A DNA stretch of 64,000 nt from an uncultured Maribacter sp. (GCF_947500985.1 NZ_CANMTX010000004.1:496001-560000), one strand, 5' to 3'; shown: positions 16,145-26,339, counted from the stretch's first letter. Notes: a model not told the origin generated them from the sequence alone. A program made the numbers and translations.

Positions 16145-17737
16145 ATGCCTAATAAATTTCTAAAACAACTAAAAGAGGACCCTGATTACTTTGAGTTTTG
16201 GCAGGACTTAAGAGAGTATTGCGAAGATTTAGATATCCCTAACAAAAAGGAGTTCGTTGAATCCTTACCAATACTCTTCAGAAGAATAGAAAATGATGGA
16301 GCGGGTTATTACATTTATCAGGGGTTAAACAAGTATGCAGAAGCAAAACCTCAAGAAGCTGTTGAATTATTAAGCCTAATCGAAAAGAAGAACACGAAAG
16401 AAACTTTATCATTTAGCGCCTCAATTCTCAGTGGGCTCTCGAAATCCAAAACTACCTTTGATTACCAGAAAGAAATCTTAGATTTTATTGATAGTAAGGA
16501 TGAAAACAAAATTTCTTCGGGCGTGGATGCTGCTTACAGAAGTGTTTTCACTGATAAAGAAGAAGAAAAGAAATTCCTCAAAAAAGTCCACAATAAATTA
16601 AAAAGTGTACTTAGTGAAGAATCAACAAAATGCTTTGGTATAATCACTAGGTTTTACAATAAACACCTTACGAAAATTGAAGAAGCCAAGGAAGTTGTAC
16701 TTGGACTATTAGAGCTTAAAAATGTCGAAGTTCAAAGTGAGGTAGCAAGGTCACTTAATGAAGAATTTAAGCCCGATGACGATATTGAGTTCTTCCAAGA
16801 ATGTTTAAGTCATTTAACTTATACCGATACCAAATACAAAGGTATTTATAATACGATTCGCTTTCGACTAAAAGACATAACCAAATCTCATCCTAAATTG
16901 ATTTTAAAGTTCATAGACGATTGGGTTCTTAACAATAAAAAAAAATTAAAAGGTATTGCTTCTTTGGAAGGAGTTATTCAAGAACTATACTTTGAGCACC
17001 CGTCATCTATTAAAAAAATGTTCTTGGATTGGTTAAACTCAGACAACCGCTTATACAAATTTGCTCTGCCATTTGTAATAAGCAATCTTAGCTCAAATGT
17101 AGATGCAATAGGACTTCCCAAAGAGTCACTACAAAAACTATCCGAAAAAGATTCACTCTATATAGTTTATATGATAGTCGGTCATATTCTAGATAGAAAA
17201 TATGCTTCAGAAATGCTTTATTCTATCCTTGAAGTCAACCATAAAAGTGAAAAAATAAGAAATCATATTGCCAGCCTATTTGCAAAATATTTGATAATAA
17301 ATTATTACTCCGTAACGGAAATTTTGAAAAGAAAAAGAAGTTCGGCCAACAAAACTATAAAATCTGTTATTGACCAAATAATTCAATCTTCGGAAAATTA
17401 TTACAAACAAGTTACTGAATTGGAATTGGTAAATGAGTTTGAGCCATCCGATATGAAGATGCAATACTTTTTGAAACAACAAAACAGCCAAATGCAAAAA
17501 TTGATGGATGATTCAGAAATGAAAAGAGGTTCATTTTTAAATATGTTTACCAATGTAAACTTAAGAGCAGGCAAATCTTTTTTCTCAAAATATAGAGGAG
17601 AGTATTCTCAAGAATCGGAGATGCAGAATTTCAGAAGTAGTTTTGAAGTTGCACGCGTTCAATTTATTGATGAGATAGGGCAAGAAAAATTACGGTTAAT
17701 GTGGCAAAATAAAACGAGAGATGAATTTTCTGACTAG
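16145..17737 (+). CDS. Large helical-repeat protein of unknown function, first gene of a cargo pair
   Basis: 530 residues, almost entirely predicted alpha-helix, with recurring helix pairs like HEAT/ARM repeats (for example QEAVELLSLIEKKN, KEVVLGLLELKNVEVQSEVARSL, HPKLILKFIDDWV). I see no catalytic motif, signal peptide or membrane segment. The C-terminal 90 residues are charged and less regular (SFLNMFTNVNLRAGKSFFSKY). It overlaps the nuclease-like gene by 17 bases, so the two are translationally coupled. The site, between replication and transfer genes, is a usual cargo slot. A scaffold or sensor in a defence pair is inferred. Confidence 0.55.
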   Translation: MPNKFLKQLKEDPDYFEFWQDLREYCEDLDIPNKKEFVESLPILFRRIENDGAGYYIYQGLNKYAEAKPQEAVELLSLIEKKNTKETLSFSASILSGLSKSKTTFDYQKEILDFIDSKDENKISSGVDAAYRSVFTDKEEEKKFLKKVHNKLKSVLSEESTKCFGIITRFYNKHLTKIEEAKEVVLGLLELKNVEVQSEVARSLNEEFKPDDDIEFFQECLSHLTYTDTKYKGIYNTIRFRLKDITKSHPKLILKFIDDWVLNNKKKLKGIASLEGVIQELYFEHPSSIKKMFLDWLNSDNRLYKFALPFVISNLSSNVDAIGLPKESLQKLSEKDSLYIVYMIVGHILDRKYASEMLYSILEVNHKSEKIRNHIASLFAKYLIINYYSVTEILKRKRSSANKTIKSVIDQIIQSSENYYKQVTELELVNEFEPSDMKMQYFLKQQNSQMQKLMDDSEMKRGSFLNMFTNVNLRAGKSFFSKYRGEYSQESEMQNFRSSFEVARVQFIDEIGQEKLRLMWQNKTRDEFSD

Positions 17738-19409
17738 TGAATATTTAGCCTTACTAAAGGAGGATGGGGAACTGGACACTCTTCTTATTGACATCCTTAA
17801 CAGCAAGGGTATCATTCCAATTTCCAAACCACAAAAGGGCAGGCAGTATGGAGTGGATATTGCGGCAATAGGCAAAGACAAAGATGACGTGGAAAAGCTG
17901 TTTCTTATTACCGTAAAGCAAGGTAATATTTCTCGTTCAATTTGGGATTCTGGGCAAAATAGTGTTAGACAATCTTTGAATGAAATACGAGAAACCTACA
18001 TCAACATATCGCTTACAGCGCGTCAAAAAAAACTTCCTAAAATAATAATCATTGCCACCAACGGTGTACTTGAGCAAACTATACAGACAAGTTGGGCGCA
18101 ATACACGGAAAAGCATCAGGAAAAAGGAATAGAATTTGATTTTTGGGGTATTGATGATATTGCTAGAATGGTATCGGACAATCTACTTTCTGAAAGGCTT
18201 TTTGATTCTCAAAGGCGTTTACTCTTAAAGAAAACATTAGCCTTTCTTGAACTTAAAGATTACGATTTAAATCACTTTAAAAAGCTAATTGATTTAATTC
18301 TAGAAAAACCCATTAAAACCAAAAAGCCATTATTAAAAAGATTAAAACTCGTTCAAATTTGTTTAGATATTGTTTTCAAATGGGCAGAGGACAATGGATA
18401 TTTAAAGTCAGCCATTAAAGCTGCGGATAAAACAATTTTGAAGTCATTTGAATGGTTAAACAGTCAAGGTCACTTTAAGAAAAAATATGTCAATATAGAG
18501 TTTTATAATATTCATTCTCTAAGACGTAAAATAGGCATAGCGTATTTTAATAAAGTAAGTGACCACTACTTCGTCGAACATAGCTTACAACGATACTCGA
18601 AAAATCAAATAGAGTATGGTTTGACTGTCTGGGAAGAAATAGGGGTACTTGCCAATATTGGATTAACCGAAATCAGACACTATCAATACCATTTTGATTC
18701 GAGAGCACCTAAAAATGCTACTATTTTCGAAGAAGCTGCTATGACAATTTCCGAAGCTCTTGTTTCTCTAATAGATACAAACCCACCTTCGCACTACCCT
18801 TTATATGATGACCATATCATAGATATTGAACCAGCAATGAGGTTTCTATTTTTAACTGGGAAAAAAGAAGAAGGTATAAAATGGTTAAGAACGCTAATTG
18901 TAGGCATTCACGACGCTAAAGTTCTTAAAGATTTTTTTCCTTTGTTTAGAACTCATTATGAGAACTTAGTTGACTACTATCTGGGAAATAAGAAACAAGA
19001 TGAAAAATCCAGTATGCTATTGACGCTTTTAGCCGATTGGTGCGTAATCCTAAATAGTAGTAAAGCGTATGAAGACTTAAAAAATGTACTAAAACTATTC
19101 GATGAGAAATTGAACCTTCAGATATGGTTTCCTAAATCAGAAACAGAACAATTTTATTTAGATACTGGTTACAGCAGACAATCCGGAAAAGTCAAACATT
19201 CTATATTACTTTATGACTCAATTGATGATTACAAAAAAGAGGTAATAGAAGAGGTTGAGTTGTTTTCTGCTGAAAAGGATTTCAGTTCAATCAAAATTGG
19301 CTACGATTACATTTTTACAATTACCAGTCATTATCATAGAGGGCTACCATTTCCGTTCTTTTGGAGAAGATTTCTACAAGTAGGCGAAGATATGTATCGA
19401 GACCAATGA
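17721..19409 (+). CDS. Mrr/PD-(D/E)XK nuclease-domain protein, second gene of a cargo pair
   Basis: 562 residues. Residues about 15-160 resemble an Mrr-type PD-(D/E)XK nuclease: GRQYGVDIAA (Asp46), then FLITVKQG (Lys66, where Mrr-like proteins have QxK followed by QG), a strand KIIIIATNG, and DFWGIDDIARM, the usual close of this fold. Residues 170-562 are long, helical and unlike anything I recognise (contains YEN..DYYLGNK and WFPKSETEQFYLDTGYS). Predicted to cut DNA, perhaps phage or competing plasmid DNA, with the upstream helical-repeat protein as sensor. Nuclease fold likely; defence role inferred. Confidence 0.6.
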   Translation: MNFLTSEYLALLKEDGELDTLLIDILNSKGIIPISKPQKGRQYGVDIAAIGKDKDDVEKLFLITVKQGNISRSIWDSGQNSVRQSLNEIRETYINISLTARQKKLPKIIIIATNGVLEQTIQTSWAQYTEKHQEKGIEFDFWGIDDIARMVSDNLLSERLFDSQRRLLLKKTLAFLELKDYDLNHFKKLIDLILEKPIKTKKPLLKRLKLVQICLDIVFKWAEDNGYLKSAIKAADKTILKSFEWLNSQGHFKKKYVNIEFYNIHSLRRKIGIAYFNKVSDHYFVEHSLQRYSKNQIEYGLTVWEEIGVLANIGLTEIRHYQYHFDSRAPKNATIFEEAAMTISEALVSLIDTNPPSHYPLYDDHIIDIEPAMRFLFLTGKKEEGIKWLRTLIVGIHDAKVLKDFFPLFRTHYENLVDYYLGNKKQDEKSSMLLTLLADWCVILNSSKAYEDLKNVLKLFDEKLNLQIWFPKSETEQFYLDTGYSRQSGKVKHSILLYDSIDDYKKEVIEEVELFSAEKDFSSIKIGYDYIFTITSHYHRGLPFPFFWRRFLQVGEDMYRDQ

Positions 19410-19483
19410 TATATTAAGCTTATCTGTCCTTTTGGATTAAATAGAATAAAATAACTATTATCTCTCTTATACATTTTATTACC

Positions 19484-20149
19484 TCAATCCCCAACTCTCT
19501 CATAACTAAATATTTTTTTAATTAAACTATCCCATATTACCAAAGCCAAGAGCTTTATCGATTCAGGCTTACGGTAGTAACTACTCTCATCCACATTACT
19601 CAAAAACCCCAATTCCAATAATACTGCTGGACAATTGCCAATCGTTTCTCGCAACACCTGAAAATTCGCAAACTTCACACCTCTACTCTCAAAACCTAAA
19701 CCCTTATTTAATGCATCTTGCAGTTGAAAAGCAAACCAAGTAGACTCATCAGAATATTCTGAAGTAGCGTTAGCCACATAAACTTCAACCCCTCTCGCAT
19801 TTGGATTATCAGAATGGTTACAATGCAACGACACAAATAAATCAGCATTCAAGGCTTTAGCCAATTTCGTTCTATCCGATAAAGAAATAAGCGTATCATT
19901 ATATCTAGTCAAATAAATATCCAAAGGTTTATCCAATTCATTATTAAGCTTCAAAATGGCATTCGCAATATCCAATACAACATCCTTTTCTTGGATTTTA
20001 TTAATACCTATCGCACCAGAATCATTTCCACCGTGTCCAACGTCAATTACAATTTGTTTTTGAGCAGTCGTTTCTTGCCCAAAAATGATACACATTTTTA
20101 GAAGCAAAATTACAAAACTGACGTTTCTGAGCACTTTTTTCATTTTCAA
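19484..20149 (-). CDS. N-acetylmuramoyl-L-alanine amidase (Amidase_3)
   Basis: 221 residues with a signal peptide (cut near residue 25-29). Zinc ligands: His39 (IDVGHGGND), Glu54 (IQEKD) and His109 (VSLHCNHSD); a catalytic glutamate sits in LLELGFLSN. Cleaves the amide between MurNAc and the stem peptide in the periplasm. It is divergent from the tra operon and probably opens peptidoglycan for the transfer channel, as VirB1-like enzymes do elsewhere. Confidence 0.88.
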   Translation of the reverse strand: MKMKKVLRNVSFVILLLKMCIIFGQETTAQKQIVIDVGHGGNDSGAIGINKIQEKDVVLDIANAILKLNNELDKPLDIYLTRYNDTLISLSDRTKLAKALNADLFVSLHCNHSDNPNARGVEVYVANATSEYSDESTWFAFQLQDALNKGLGFESRGVKFANFQVLRETIGNCPAVLLELGFLSNVDESSYYRKPESIKLLALVIWDSLIKKIFSYERVGD

Positions 20150-20331
20150 TTTTCAGGTTATCAACAACTTTCCTTCAAAAATTCATAGCATTTGATGCCA
20201 AATAATAGCAACGGAATTCAATCGATATCAAATAATATTTTATTCACAAATAATTGATTTTCAGTTATTTATGTACAAATATATGTAAATTTAAGAAAGC
20301 GAAAATGAATAAAAATTCTAAACCTTTTATT

Positions 20332-20619
20332 ATGAAAAAATCAATCTATTTGGCAACTTTTTTGTCGCTGCTCTCAACATCACTTTTTGCTCAAATTGGG
20401 GGAATCGAAGATTCTGTTAATGATGTGGGCGATACCATCAGAACCATCTTTCCAATTTTACTTGGGGTTATATTTCTTGTTGGTTTCCTATTTAATGCCG
20501 GACATTTCTTTGGGGAAAACGCAGACCTTAAAAAAGGTATTACTCGTGTCCTTGTATTTGTTTTAATCGCAGGTGCGGTTGTCGGCATATTTACTTATTT
20601 AATCTCAATCGTTGTTTAA
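20332..20619 (+). CDS. traE: Conjugation protein TraE (DUF4134, small pilin/VirB2-like)
   Basis: 95 residues from the ATG at 20332, giving the signal peptide MKKSIYLATFLSLLSTSLFAQ; an ATG at 20305 is also possible. Two hydrophobic helices follow, with GENADLKKG between them. Size, topology and place immediately before traF and traG match DUF4134 proteins of Bacteroidota elements, which correspond to VirB2. Start of the tra operon. Confidence 0.78.
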   Translation: MKKSIYLATFLSLLSTSLFAQIGGIEDSVNDVGDTIRTIFPILLGVIFLVGFLFNAGHFFGENADLKKGITRVLVFVLIAGAVVGIFTYLISIVV

Positions 20620-20654
20620 TTAACCCTCATCGAGGTCTTTATTATCAAAGCTTT

Positions 20655-20939
20655 ATGAAAAAATTTGAGCCCTATAAAAACATTAGGAAAAAGGCGGTCA
20701 TTTTTGGGCTGCCCATTTCCTTGTTTGCCCTGATGATGATGTCAGTATTGGCTTCATTAATGGTCATCATCTTCTCGTTCAGTTTTGCGATGATTATAGG
20801 TGTTGCCATTTTCAACGCTGCTTTATACATCTCGCTCACGAGAATTAGCAATAATCCTCAACTGTTTCAGGTGGCAAAAGTCTTTCCAACAATTATTAGT
20901 AATAAACAAAACTCAGGCTTCGATTATGAACAAGATTAA
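20655..20939 (+). CDS. traF: Conjugation protein TraF (DUF4133, VirB3-like)
   Basis: 94 residues with two adjacent transmembrane helices (about 15-60) and a polar C-terminus. It matches DUF4133 in size, and its last 14 bases overlap the VirB4-type ATPase gene. An inner-membrane component of the mating channel. Confidence 0.78.
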   Translation: MKKFEPYKNIRKKAVIFGLPISLFALMMMSVLASLMVIIFSFSFAMIIGVAIFNAALYISLTRISNNPQLFQVAKVFPTIISNKQNSGFDYEQD

Positions 20940-23328
20940 CCTTTCCGCATATCAACCTATCACAGATATTCAGGACAATATCATCTTTGCCAATAATGGC
21001 AATGTGATTTTGTGTTATAAAGGGAATCTACCGGAAATCTATTCGCTTTCTGAAAATGATTTTGAGGATATGCACGGAGCTTGGTTTCAAGCCCTAAAAT
21101 CATTACCCGTTGGGACTGTTGTTCATAAGCAAGATATCTACCTGAAGAAAACCTATACTTCTGAGCAGCTTCCGAATACGACCTTTTTAGAAAAAGCTAC
21201 TTACGAGCATTTTAAAAGTCGCGGTCATATAGAACATAAGTGTTACCTGTTCTTCACGTTAACCAAAAACAAGGCATTCAATAATTCAAAATATGTGAAT
21301 CCGTTCCGTAACGTTTCAAAAGGAATCGTACAGGAACTGGATGATAACGTGCAACGGTTCGTCAACTCGGTTAGCGATTCGGTTTCCTTCATCAATAACA
21401 GTCGTAAAATGGAATTCCTTCCGATTGATGCAATGGAAATTCAACATTTAACAAAGGGCTATTTTAATGGCTTCAACGAAGGCTTTGATACCGATATTTT
21501 ATTAGAAAAGAAAAGCGTCAATATTGGCGAAAACCATTTTGATGCCCTTGCCATCAATAGCGAACTGTGCTTTGGCGAAAGTGTACAGAGTAGCAAAACC
21601 AATGAGAAATTCACTTCTGAAGATTTTGTGTTTCATCAAGGGTTTATTGATGGCTTAGGGCTTACGCTTAATGAAAACCACATTGTCAATCAAATTTTGT
21701 ATTTGGATGACAAACAGAAGTGGCGCAAGTTGCTCGACAAAAAGATTGAAGAACTCAACAAGAGTTCAAACTTCGGTTCTCAAAACAAAGTAGTACTTGG
21801 TAAAATTCAGCATATCCTTGACCAAATCAATGCGGATGATAATGCACGGATTATTCGTGGTCATTTAAACATTGTTTTCTGGGATAAAAATCCTGAAAAC
21901 CTAAGCCGAATCGGTTCTAAAATAAAGACCGAGTTTAAGGAACTGGATATCATTCCGTATTACCCTAGAGGCGAAGAACGAAAGAATTATATCCTGAACA
22001 GTTACTGCTGTTTTTCGTCCAATTTCTCAAACAACGATTTGTATGTAACTGATTTAAAACACGCTTTATGCCTGTTCATCAATAACACCAATTACAAATC
22101 TGATTCCACGGGAATCATCTTTAACGACCGTGAGCATAACATTCCAGTTTTAAAGGATGTTTGGGATGAAAAAAAGAAACGAATTAAAGCTCGGAACTTT
22201 GCCATTTTTGCGCCAACAGGGGAAGGGAAATCCTTTTTGGCGAATAACATTCTACGCCAGTATTTTGAAAGCGGTGTTCGGTTGGTCATCATTGATTTAG
22301 GTGGTTCTTACACCAAATTCGCAAAGCTCTATCCTAAAAAATATACAGTACTTCGCTACGAAAGTGGAAAGAACTTGGGTATCAATCCCTTTTACATCAG
22401 CGATACAAATGACCTAACACCAGAACGGTTGGAAGACTTGTCTGTTTTCTTGTTTGAACTCTTTGCTTCAGATTTAAAAGTAACCAAAGCACAATCGGTT
22501 TCAGTCAAAAAGATACTGCGCCATTATTACAATAATACTTCGGAAAATCATTCCTTAGATGGTTTCTACAACTTTATAGAAAAGAATCAGAAAGACCTTC
22601 TGGATACCTTAAAAATCCATCCCGATTATTTCAATATTACAAGCTTCTTACACGTAATGTCTGAATATGTCGGCGATGGTCTATATAGTTTCCTGTTTGA
22701 AGTAAGCGAAGACCAAACCTATAAAATAGAGGACAAACGCTTGATTGTGTTTGAACTGGATGAAGTCAAGGATAACAAGGAAATCCTGTCCGTAATGTTG
22801 AAGTTGATTAAGTCTGCCATCCAAAGAACCATTTGGAAAAACAGAGCAGAAAAAGGCATTATTCTTTTCGATGAGTTTGCAAAGCAACTAAAGTTTGATA
22901 ACGTATTGGAAAGCGTGGAATTCTATTATCAAGCTATCCGTAAACAAAATGGTGCGATTGGGATTATTCTTCAATCCATAAATCAACTTCCCAATAATTC
23001 AACATCAGCCAGCATACTAGAAAATACGCAGGTCATTTATAGCCTGAACAATGAAAAAGGCTATGATGAATTAGTCAAAAGACTCAATCTTTCTAGCCAC
23101 GATTTAAACCAATTAAAATCCATCAAGAACAATCTTTCTGGTCCACGCAAGTACACCGAAATGTTTATCAAAATAGGTAAAGAAAGTAACATTTTTAGGC
23201 TAGAAGTTCCGAAGGAAGTGTATGCAGCATACTTGACCGATGGACAAGAAAACGAGGCCATAATGAAGCTCTTCGATGAGCATAACAATATGGAAAAAGC
23301 AATAATTCAATTCACATCTAAAATATAA
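20926..23328 (+). CDS. traG: Conjugation ATPase TraG (VirB4-type)
   Basis: 800 residues from the ATG at 20926; the frame stays open further upstream only as a shadow of traF. Walker A is FAPTGEGKSFLAN (around residue 430), Walker B GIILFDEFAKQL (around 648). The N-terminal half carries the VirB4 scaffold domain, and the C-terminal half the FtsK/HerA-like ATPase with LQSINQLPNN. It powers pilus assembly and substrate transfer at the inner membrane. Confidence 0.88.
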   Translation: MNKINLSAYQPITDIQDNIIFANNGNVILCYKGNLPEIYSLSENDFEDMHGAWFQALKSLPVGTVVHKQDIYLKKTYTSEQLPNTTFLEKATYEHFKSRGHIEHKCYLFFTLTKNKAFNNSKYVNPFRNVSKGIVQELDDNVQRFVNSVSDSVSFINNSRKMEFLPIDAMEIQHLTKGYFNGFNEGFDTDILLEKKSVNIGENHFDALAINSELCFGESVQSSKTNEKFTSEDFVFHQGFIDGLGLTLNENHIVNQILYLDDKQKWRKLLDKKIEELNKSSNFGSQNKVVLGKIQHILDQINADDNARIIRGHLNIVFWDKNPENLSRIGSKIKTEFKELDIIPYYPRGEERKNYILNSYCCFSSNFSNNDLYVTDLKHALCLFINNTNYKSDSTGIIFNDREHNIPVLKDVWDEKKKRIKARNFAIFAPTGEGKSFLANNILRQYFESGVRLVIIDLGGSYTKFAKLYPKKYTVLRYESGKNLGINPFYISDTNDLTPERLEDLSVFLFELFASDLKVTKAQSVSVKKILRHYYNNTSENHSLDGFYNFIEKNQKDLLDTLKIHPDYFNITSFLHVMSEYVGDGLYSFLFEVSEDQTYKIEDKRLIVFELDEVKDNKEILSVMLKLIKSAIQRTIWKNRAEKGIILFDEFAKQLKFDNVLESVEFYYQAIRKQNGAIGIILQSINQLPNNSTSASILENTQVIYSLNNEKGYDELVKRLNLSSHDLNQLKSIKNNLSGPRKYTEMFIKIGKESNIFRLEVPKEVYAAYLTDGQENEAIMKLFDEHNNMEKAIIQFTSKI

Positions 23329-23332
23329 TATT

Positions 23333-23908
23333 ATGAAGACAAAAATTTTAGTACTCGTAATCGCATTCACTTTTTTACTGCCTGCACGCGCTGCGTGCCA
23401 GGGAATGCCCACTTATGACAATACCAACTTTATTAGCTTGGTAAAATCTCTTGTCGAATCTGCAAAACAGACCTCTCAACTTATTAAGTCTGTAAAGTTC
23501 CTGAAAGATGCAAAAGAAAGTATGGAAAAGGTGTCAAGTGTGGTACAACAGCTTAGAGCGGTTCAGGAAATTGCACAGAACAATCAACGCCTTATTAATG
23601 TAATGCAAGACGATTTACAGGATATTTTAAACTCGCCTTACATCAAACCAGAGGAAGTCACACGGGTTGCGGAATCTTTTGATGCTATAGTCCAAAACTC
23701 TTTAGACACGGTTGATTTTATGGGAGAAATTTTATCAAGTGATAATCTAAAAATGTCTGATGCACAACGTGCTGAAGTGTTAGAACAGAAAAAACAGGAA
23801 TCTAAGGAAATGGTTTCCAATATTAACACAAGAACCAAACGATATAGGGACATTATTTCCTTCAGAAAAATGCAGGATAAAATAAATAATCGCGAAACAG
23901 AATATTAA
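23333..23908 (+). CDS. traI: Conjugation protein TraI (DUF4141, VirB5-like)
   Basis: 191 residues with a signal peptide (cleaved after about residue 22), then a long helical coiled-coil-rich body. Place between traG and traJ and the pattern of short helices (SLVESAKQTSQLIKSVKFLKDAKESM) match DUF4141 proteins. Periplasmic or pilus-tip component; VirB5 analogy is inferred. Confidence 0.72.
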   Translation: MKTKILVLVIAFTFLLPARAACQGMPTYDNTNFISLVKSLVESAKQTSQLIKSVKFLKDAKESMEKVSSVVQQLRAVQEIAQNNQRLINVMQDDLQDILNSPYIKPEEVTRVAESFDAIVQNSLDTVDFMGEILSSDNLKMSDAQRAEVLEQKKQESKEMVSNINTRTKRYRDIISFRKMQDKINNRETEY

Positions 23909-23910
23909 TA

Positions 23911-24753
23911 ATGACCGCAACCATACTTTTAGGGATAGGATTGGAATACATCGATGCGGTGTTTCAAACCATACAGAACAGCAGTTTCTCGCAATACACC
24001 ATTGCCGGAATGAAAACGCTTGCTGTATTGTTTTTTCTGGTCAATATCCTTAAAAAGTATAACGAGGGCATTGCGGACAAAGATGGTTATACTTGGGGAT
24101 TAAGCCCAGGGGAATTGATGAAGAACTTTGCCATTGTCGTGCTGGTCATCTTTTCAACACAAGTACTAGGTTTCTTCGATAGTATCTTGGTTTCTATTGA
24201 AGGACAATATCGAGGCACCGCACCAGCCTTATTACCCTTGCAGATGCAAGATATTCCCATTGAGGAAGATGTAAGTATCATTGAGGTAGCACAAGCAGCT
24301 ATGACGCTCTTATACGAAGCCTTAGTCACACCACTTTATGGATTCAAAATATTTGCATTTATCATTAGTCTTTTCCTTTGGATTCTGGATTTGTTCATCT
24401 ACCCATTATTCCTTGCAGAACGCTACTTTTTACTTGGAATAATGCAAGCTTTCTTTCCGTTGGTTATAAGTTTGGCCGTTTTTGAAAAGTTCCGCTCGCT
24501 TGCCTACACATTTTTCAAATTGTACGCTGGCGTTTATATGTTGGTGCCAGCATTCTTTTTGGTTAATGTATTTGTGAACGCACTCTATACGGAAATCAAT
24601 ACAAATTTCTGGACAAACCTATTTGGGACAGATGTTGGCCAGGGCTTTTTTGCACCTGTGGTTCAACTTGGGTCAGTTGGTTTTATTGTTTTTCTGAAAT
24701 TCAAATTATACAAACGCGCCACATCATTTACACTCAGGTTATTTACGGCTTAA
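23911..24753 (+). CDS. traJ: Conjugation protein TraJ (VirB6-like polytopic membrane protein)
   Basis: 280 residues with about six hydrophobic helices (for example QYTIAGMKTLAVLFFLVNI, FIISLFLWILDLFIYPLFL, YMLVPAFFLVNVFVNAL). Starts three bases after traI. Matches the TraJ/VirB6 class that forms the inner-membrane pore. Confidence 0.8.
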   Translation: MTATILLGIGLEYIDAVFQTIQNSSFSQYTIAGMKTLAVLFFLVNILKKYNEGIADKDGYTWGLSPGELMKNFAIVVLVIFSTQVLGFFDSILVSIEGQYRGTAPALLPLQMQDIPIEEDVSIIEVAQAAMTLLYEALVTPLYGFKIFAFIISLFLWILDLFIYPLFLAERYFLLGIMQAFFPLVISLAVFEKFRSLAYTFFKLYAGVYMLVPAFFLVNVFVNALYTEINTNFWTNLFGTDVGQGFFAPVVQLGSVGFIVFLKFKLYKRATSFTLRLFTA

Positions 24754-24773
24754 AGCAGATTAAAAATAGAACT

Positions 24774-25397
24774 ATGAAAACACCATACAAGAACATATAT
24801 GCCGTCCTAAAATTGAACCGATTTATAGTAATAGCAGTTATTGTTTGCGCTTTGCTGTCCAGTACCTTTTCGGTTTGGATAGCGTTCAATACCAATCAAA
24901 AAGCACTTAATAGTGCTTTCGCCATAAATACCGATGGCAGTATTATTCCGCTGAAGCTCGTTACGCAAAAAGAGAATTTTAAGGTTGAAGCTTTAGCGCA
25001 TTTAGACCTGTTCCACAACTACTTCTATAATATCGATGCCAGCAATTATGAACGCAATCTAGAAAAGGCGCTTTGGCTCGGCAATAGTTCCGTGGATAAC
25101 CTATACCGACAAAAAAAGGCAGATGGTGTCTACAACCGATTGTTACAGTATTCTTTGGTAGAAAAGGTAGTTAGCATCGATTCCAAAATAGAAGAAAACA
25201 AGGGGTCATATAGCTTTACCACAACGACCATTTTTGAAATCAACAGAGGGACTATTATCGATAAATATGAGTTGGTTTCCACTGGAAACCTGATAGTGGT
25301 TGACCGGAACTTTCCAAATAATCCGCACGGATTGTTGATTACAAACTATTTCGAGAACACTTTAAAAAAACTTACAGATGAAGATAGAAAAAAATAA
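24774..25397 (+). CDS. traK: Conjugation protein TraK (VirB8-like)
   Basis: 207 residues: short cytoplasmic start, one transmembrane helix (about 17-38), and a periplasmic NTF2-like domain (LKLVTQKENFKVEALAHLDLFHNYFYNIDASNYERNLEKALWLG). It matches TraK of CTnDOT-type elements, an assembly factor of the channel. It overlaps traM by 20 bases. Confidence 0.82.
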   Translation: MKTPYKNIYAVLKLNRFIVIAVIVCALLSSTFSVWIAFNTNQKALNSAFAINTDGSIIPLKLVTQKENFKVEALAHLDLFHNYFYNIDASNYERNLEKALWLGNSSVDNLYRQKKADGVYNRLLQYSLVEKVVSIDSKIEENKGSYSFTTTTIFEINRGTIIDKYELVSTGNLIVVDRNFPNNPHGLLITNYFENTLKKLTDEDRKK

Positions 25398-26307
25398 AAT
25401 TGTCTTTGCAGCTGTATTGGCTGTGATTTTCATATTCCTGATTTCCTATTCTATGATGGTTATGGGCGATGATGAAAGCGAAAATGATAATTTAGAACAG
25501 ACCTTAGTACCAGATTTGGATGAAAACCAAAAAGAATACGATTCCAAACTAGATGCCATCAACGATTTGAAGGAAGCAAGGGAAACCAATGCACCGAGTA
25601 TCTATGACGAAAAACTAATTGATTCTTTAGGCTTCTATGACCCTGACCTTCCGGGACGTGAAAAAGAACGCATTATAGATAGTATTTACGATGCTGGTAA
25701 AATTCAATATTCCGAAAAGCGGTATCAAAATATTGGACAAAAGAAAGTTGCACAAAAAAATGTACAACAGATTGACTCAGCCGAAATAAAACGAGAACAA
25801 AAGATTGAAGCTAAAGAATTAGGACTAGAACATCAACTGTTCTTTGCTGCATCGCCAAAACCAAATGAATTTTCAATTTTAGGTAATACAGATGAAACTA
25901 TTTACGTGGTCGTTGACGGCGACCAAATAGTTATGGCAAATACCCGATTAAGAATGCGCCTGACCAAGTCTGCACTAATCAATGGCAAACAGATATCAAA
26001 GAACACATTCATTTTCGGGTTCATAAGCTTTCAACCCAACCGTGCCTTGATTGAGATTGAAAACATAAAGCATCATCCGACCAAACTCAAAGCTTTTGAT
26101 TTGCTGGATGGTAGTGAAGGTATCTATGTGGAAAATAACTTTCGAGCAGAAGCCACCACCGAAGTTCTTGACGACATTATTGGCGACATCAACATACCTG
26201 CCGTTCCGCAAGTAGGTGGAATTACAAAAGTTCTTAGACGTAGTAATCGTAACGTAAAAGTTACGGTTTTGAACAATTACAAATTAATCTTAAAACCAAA
26301 ATTATGA
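25378..26307 (+). CDS. traM: Conjugation protein TraM (VirB10-like)
   Basis: 309 residues: transmembrane helix (8-28), a charged linker with coiled-coil potential (about 30-160), and a C-terminal domain (about 165-309) with ADTxx-like segments (MRLTKSALINGKQISKNTFIFG) typical of VirB10/TraM. It spans the periplasm and connects inner- and outer-membrane parts. Confidence 0.82.
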   Translation: MKIEKNKIVFAAVLAVIFIFLISYSMMVMGDDESENDNLEQTLVPDLDENQKEYDSKLDAINDLKEARETNAPSIYDEKLIDSLGFYDPDLPGREKERIIDSIYDAGKIQYSEKRYQNIGQKKVAQKNVQQIDSAEIKREQKIEAKELGLEHQLFFAASPKPNEFSILGNTDETIYVVVDGDQIVMANTRLRMRLTKSALINGKQISKNTFIFGFISFQPNRALIEIENIKHHPTKLKAFDLLDGSEGIYVENNFRAEATTEVLDDIIGDINIPAVPQVGGITKVLRRSNRNVKVTVLNNYKLILKPKL

Positions 26308-26339
26308 GGCCTATAATGGGTATTTAAAAACGCACTCTT

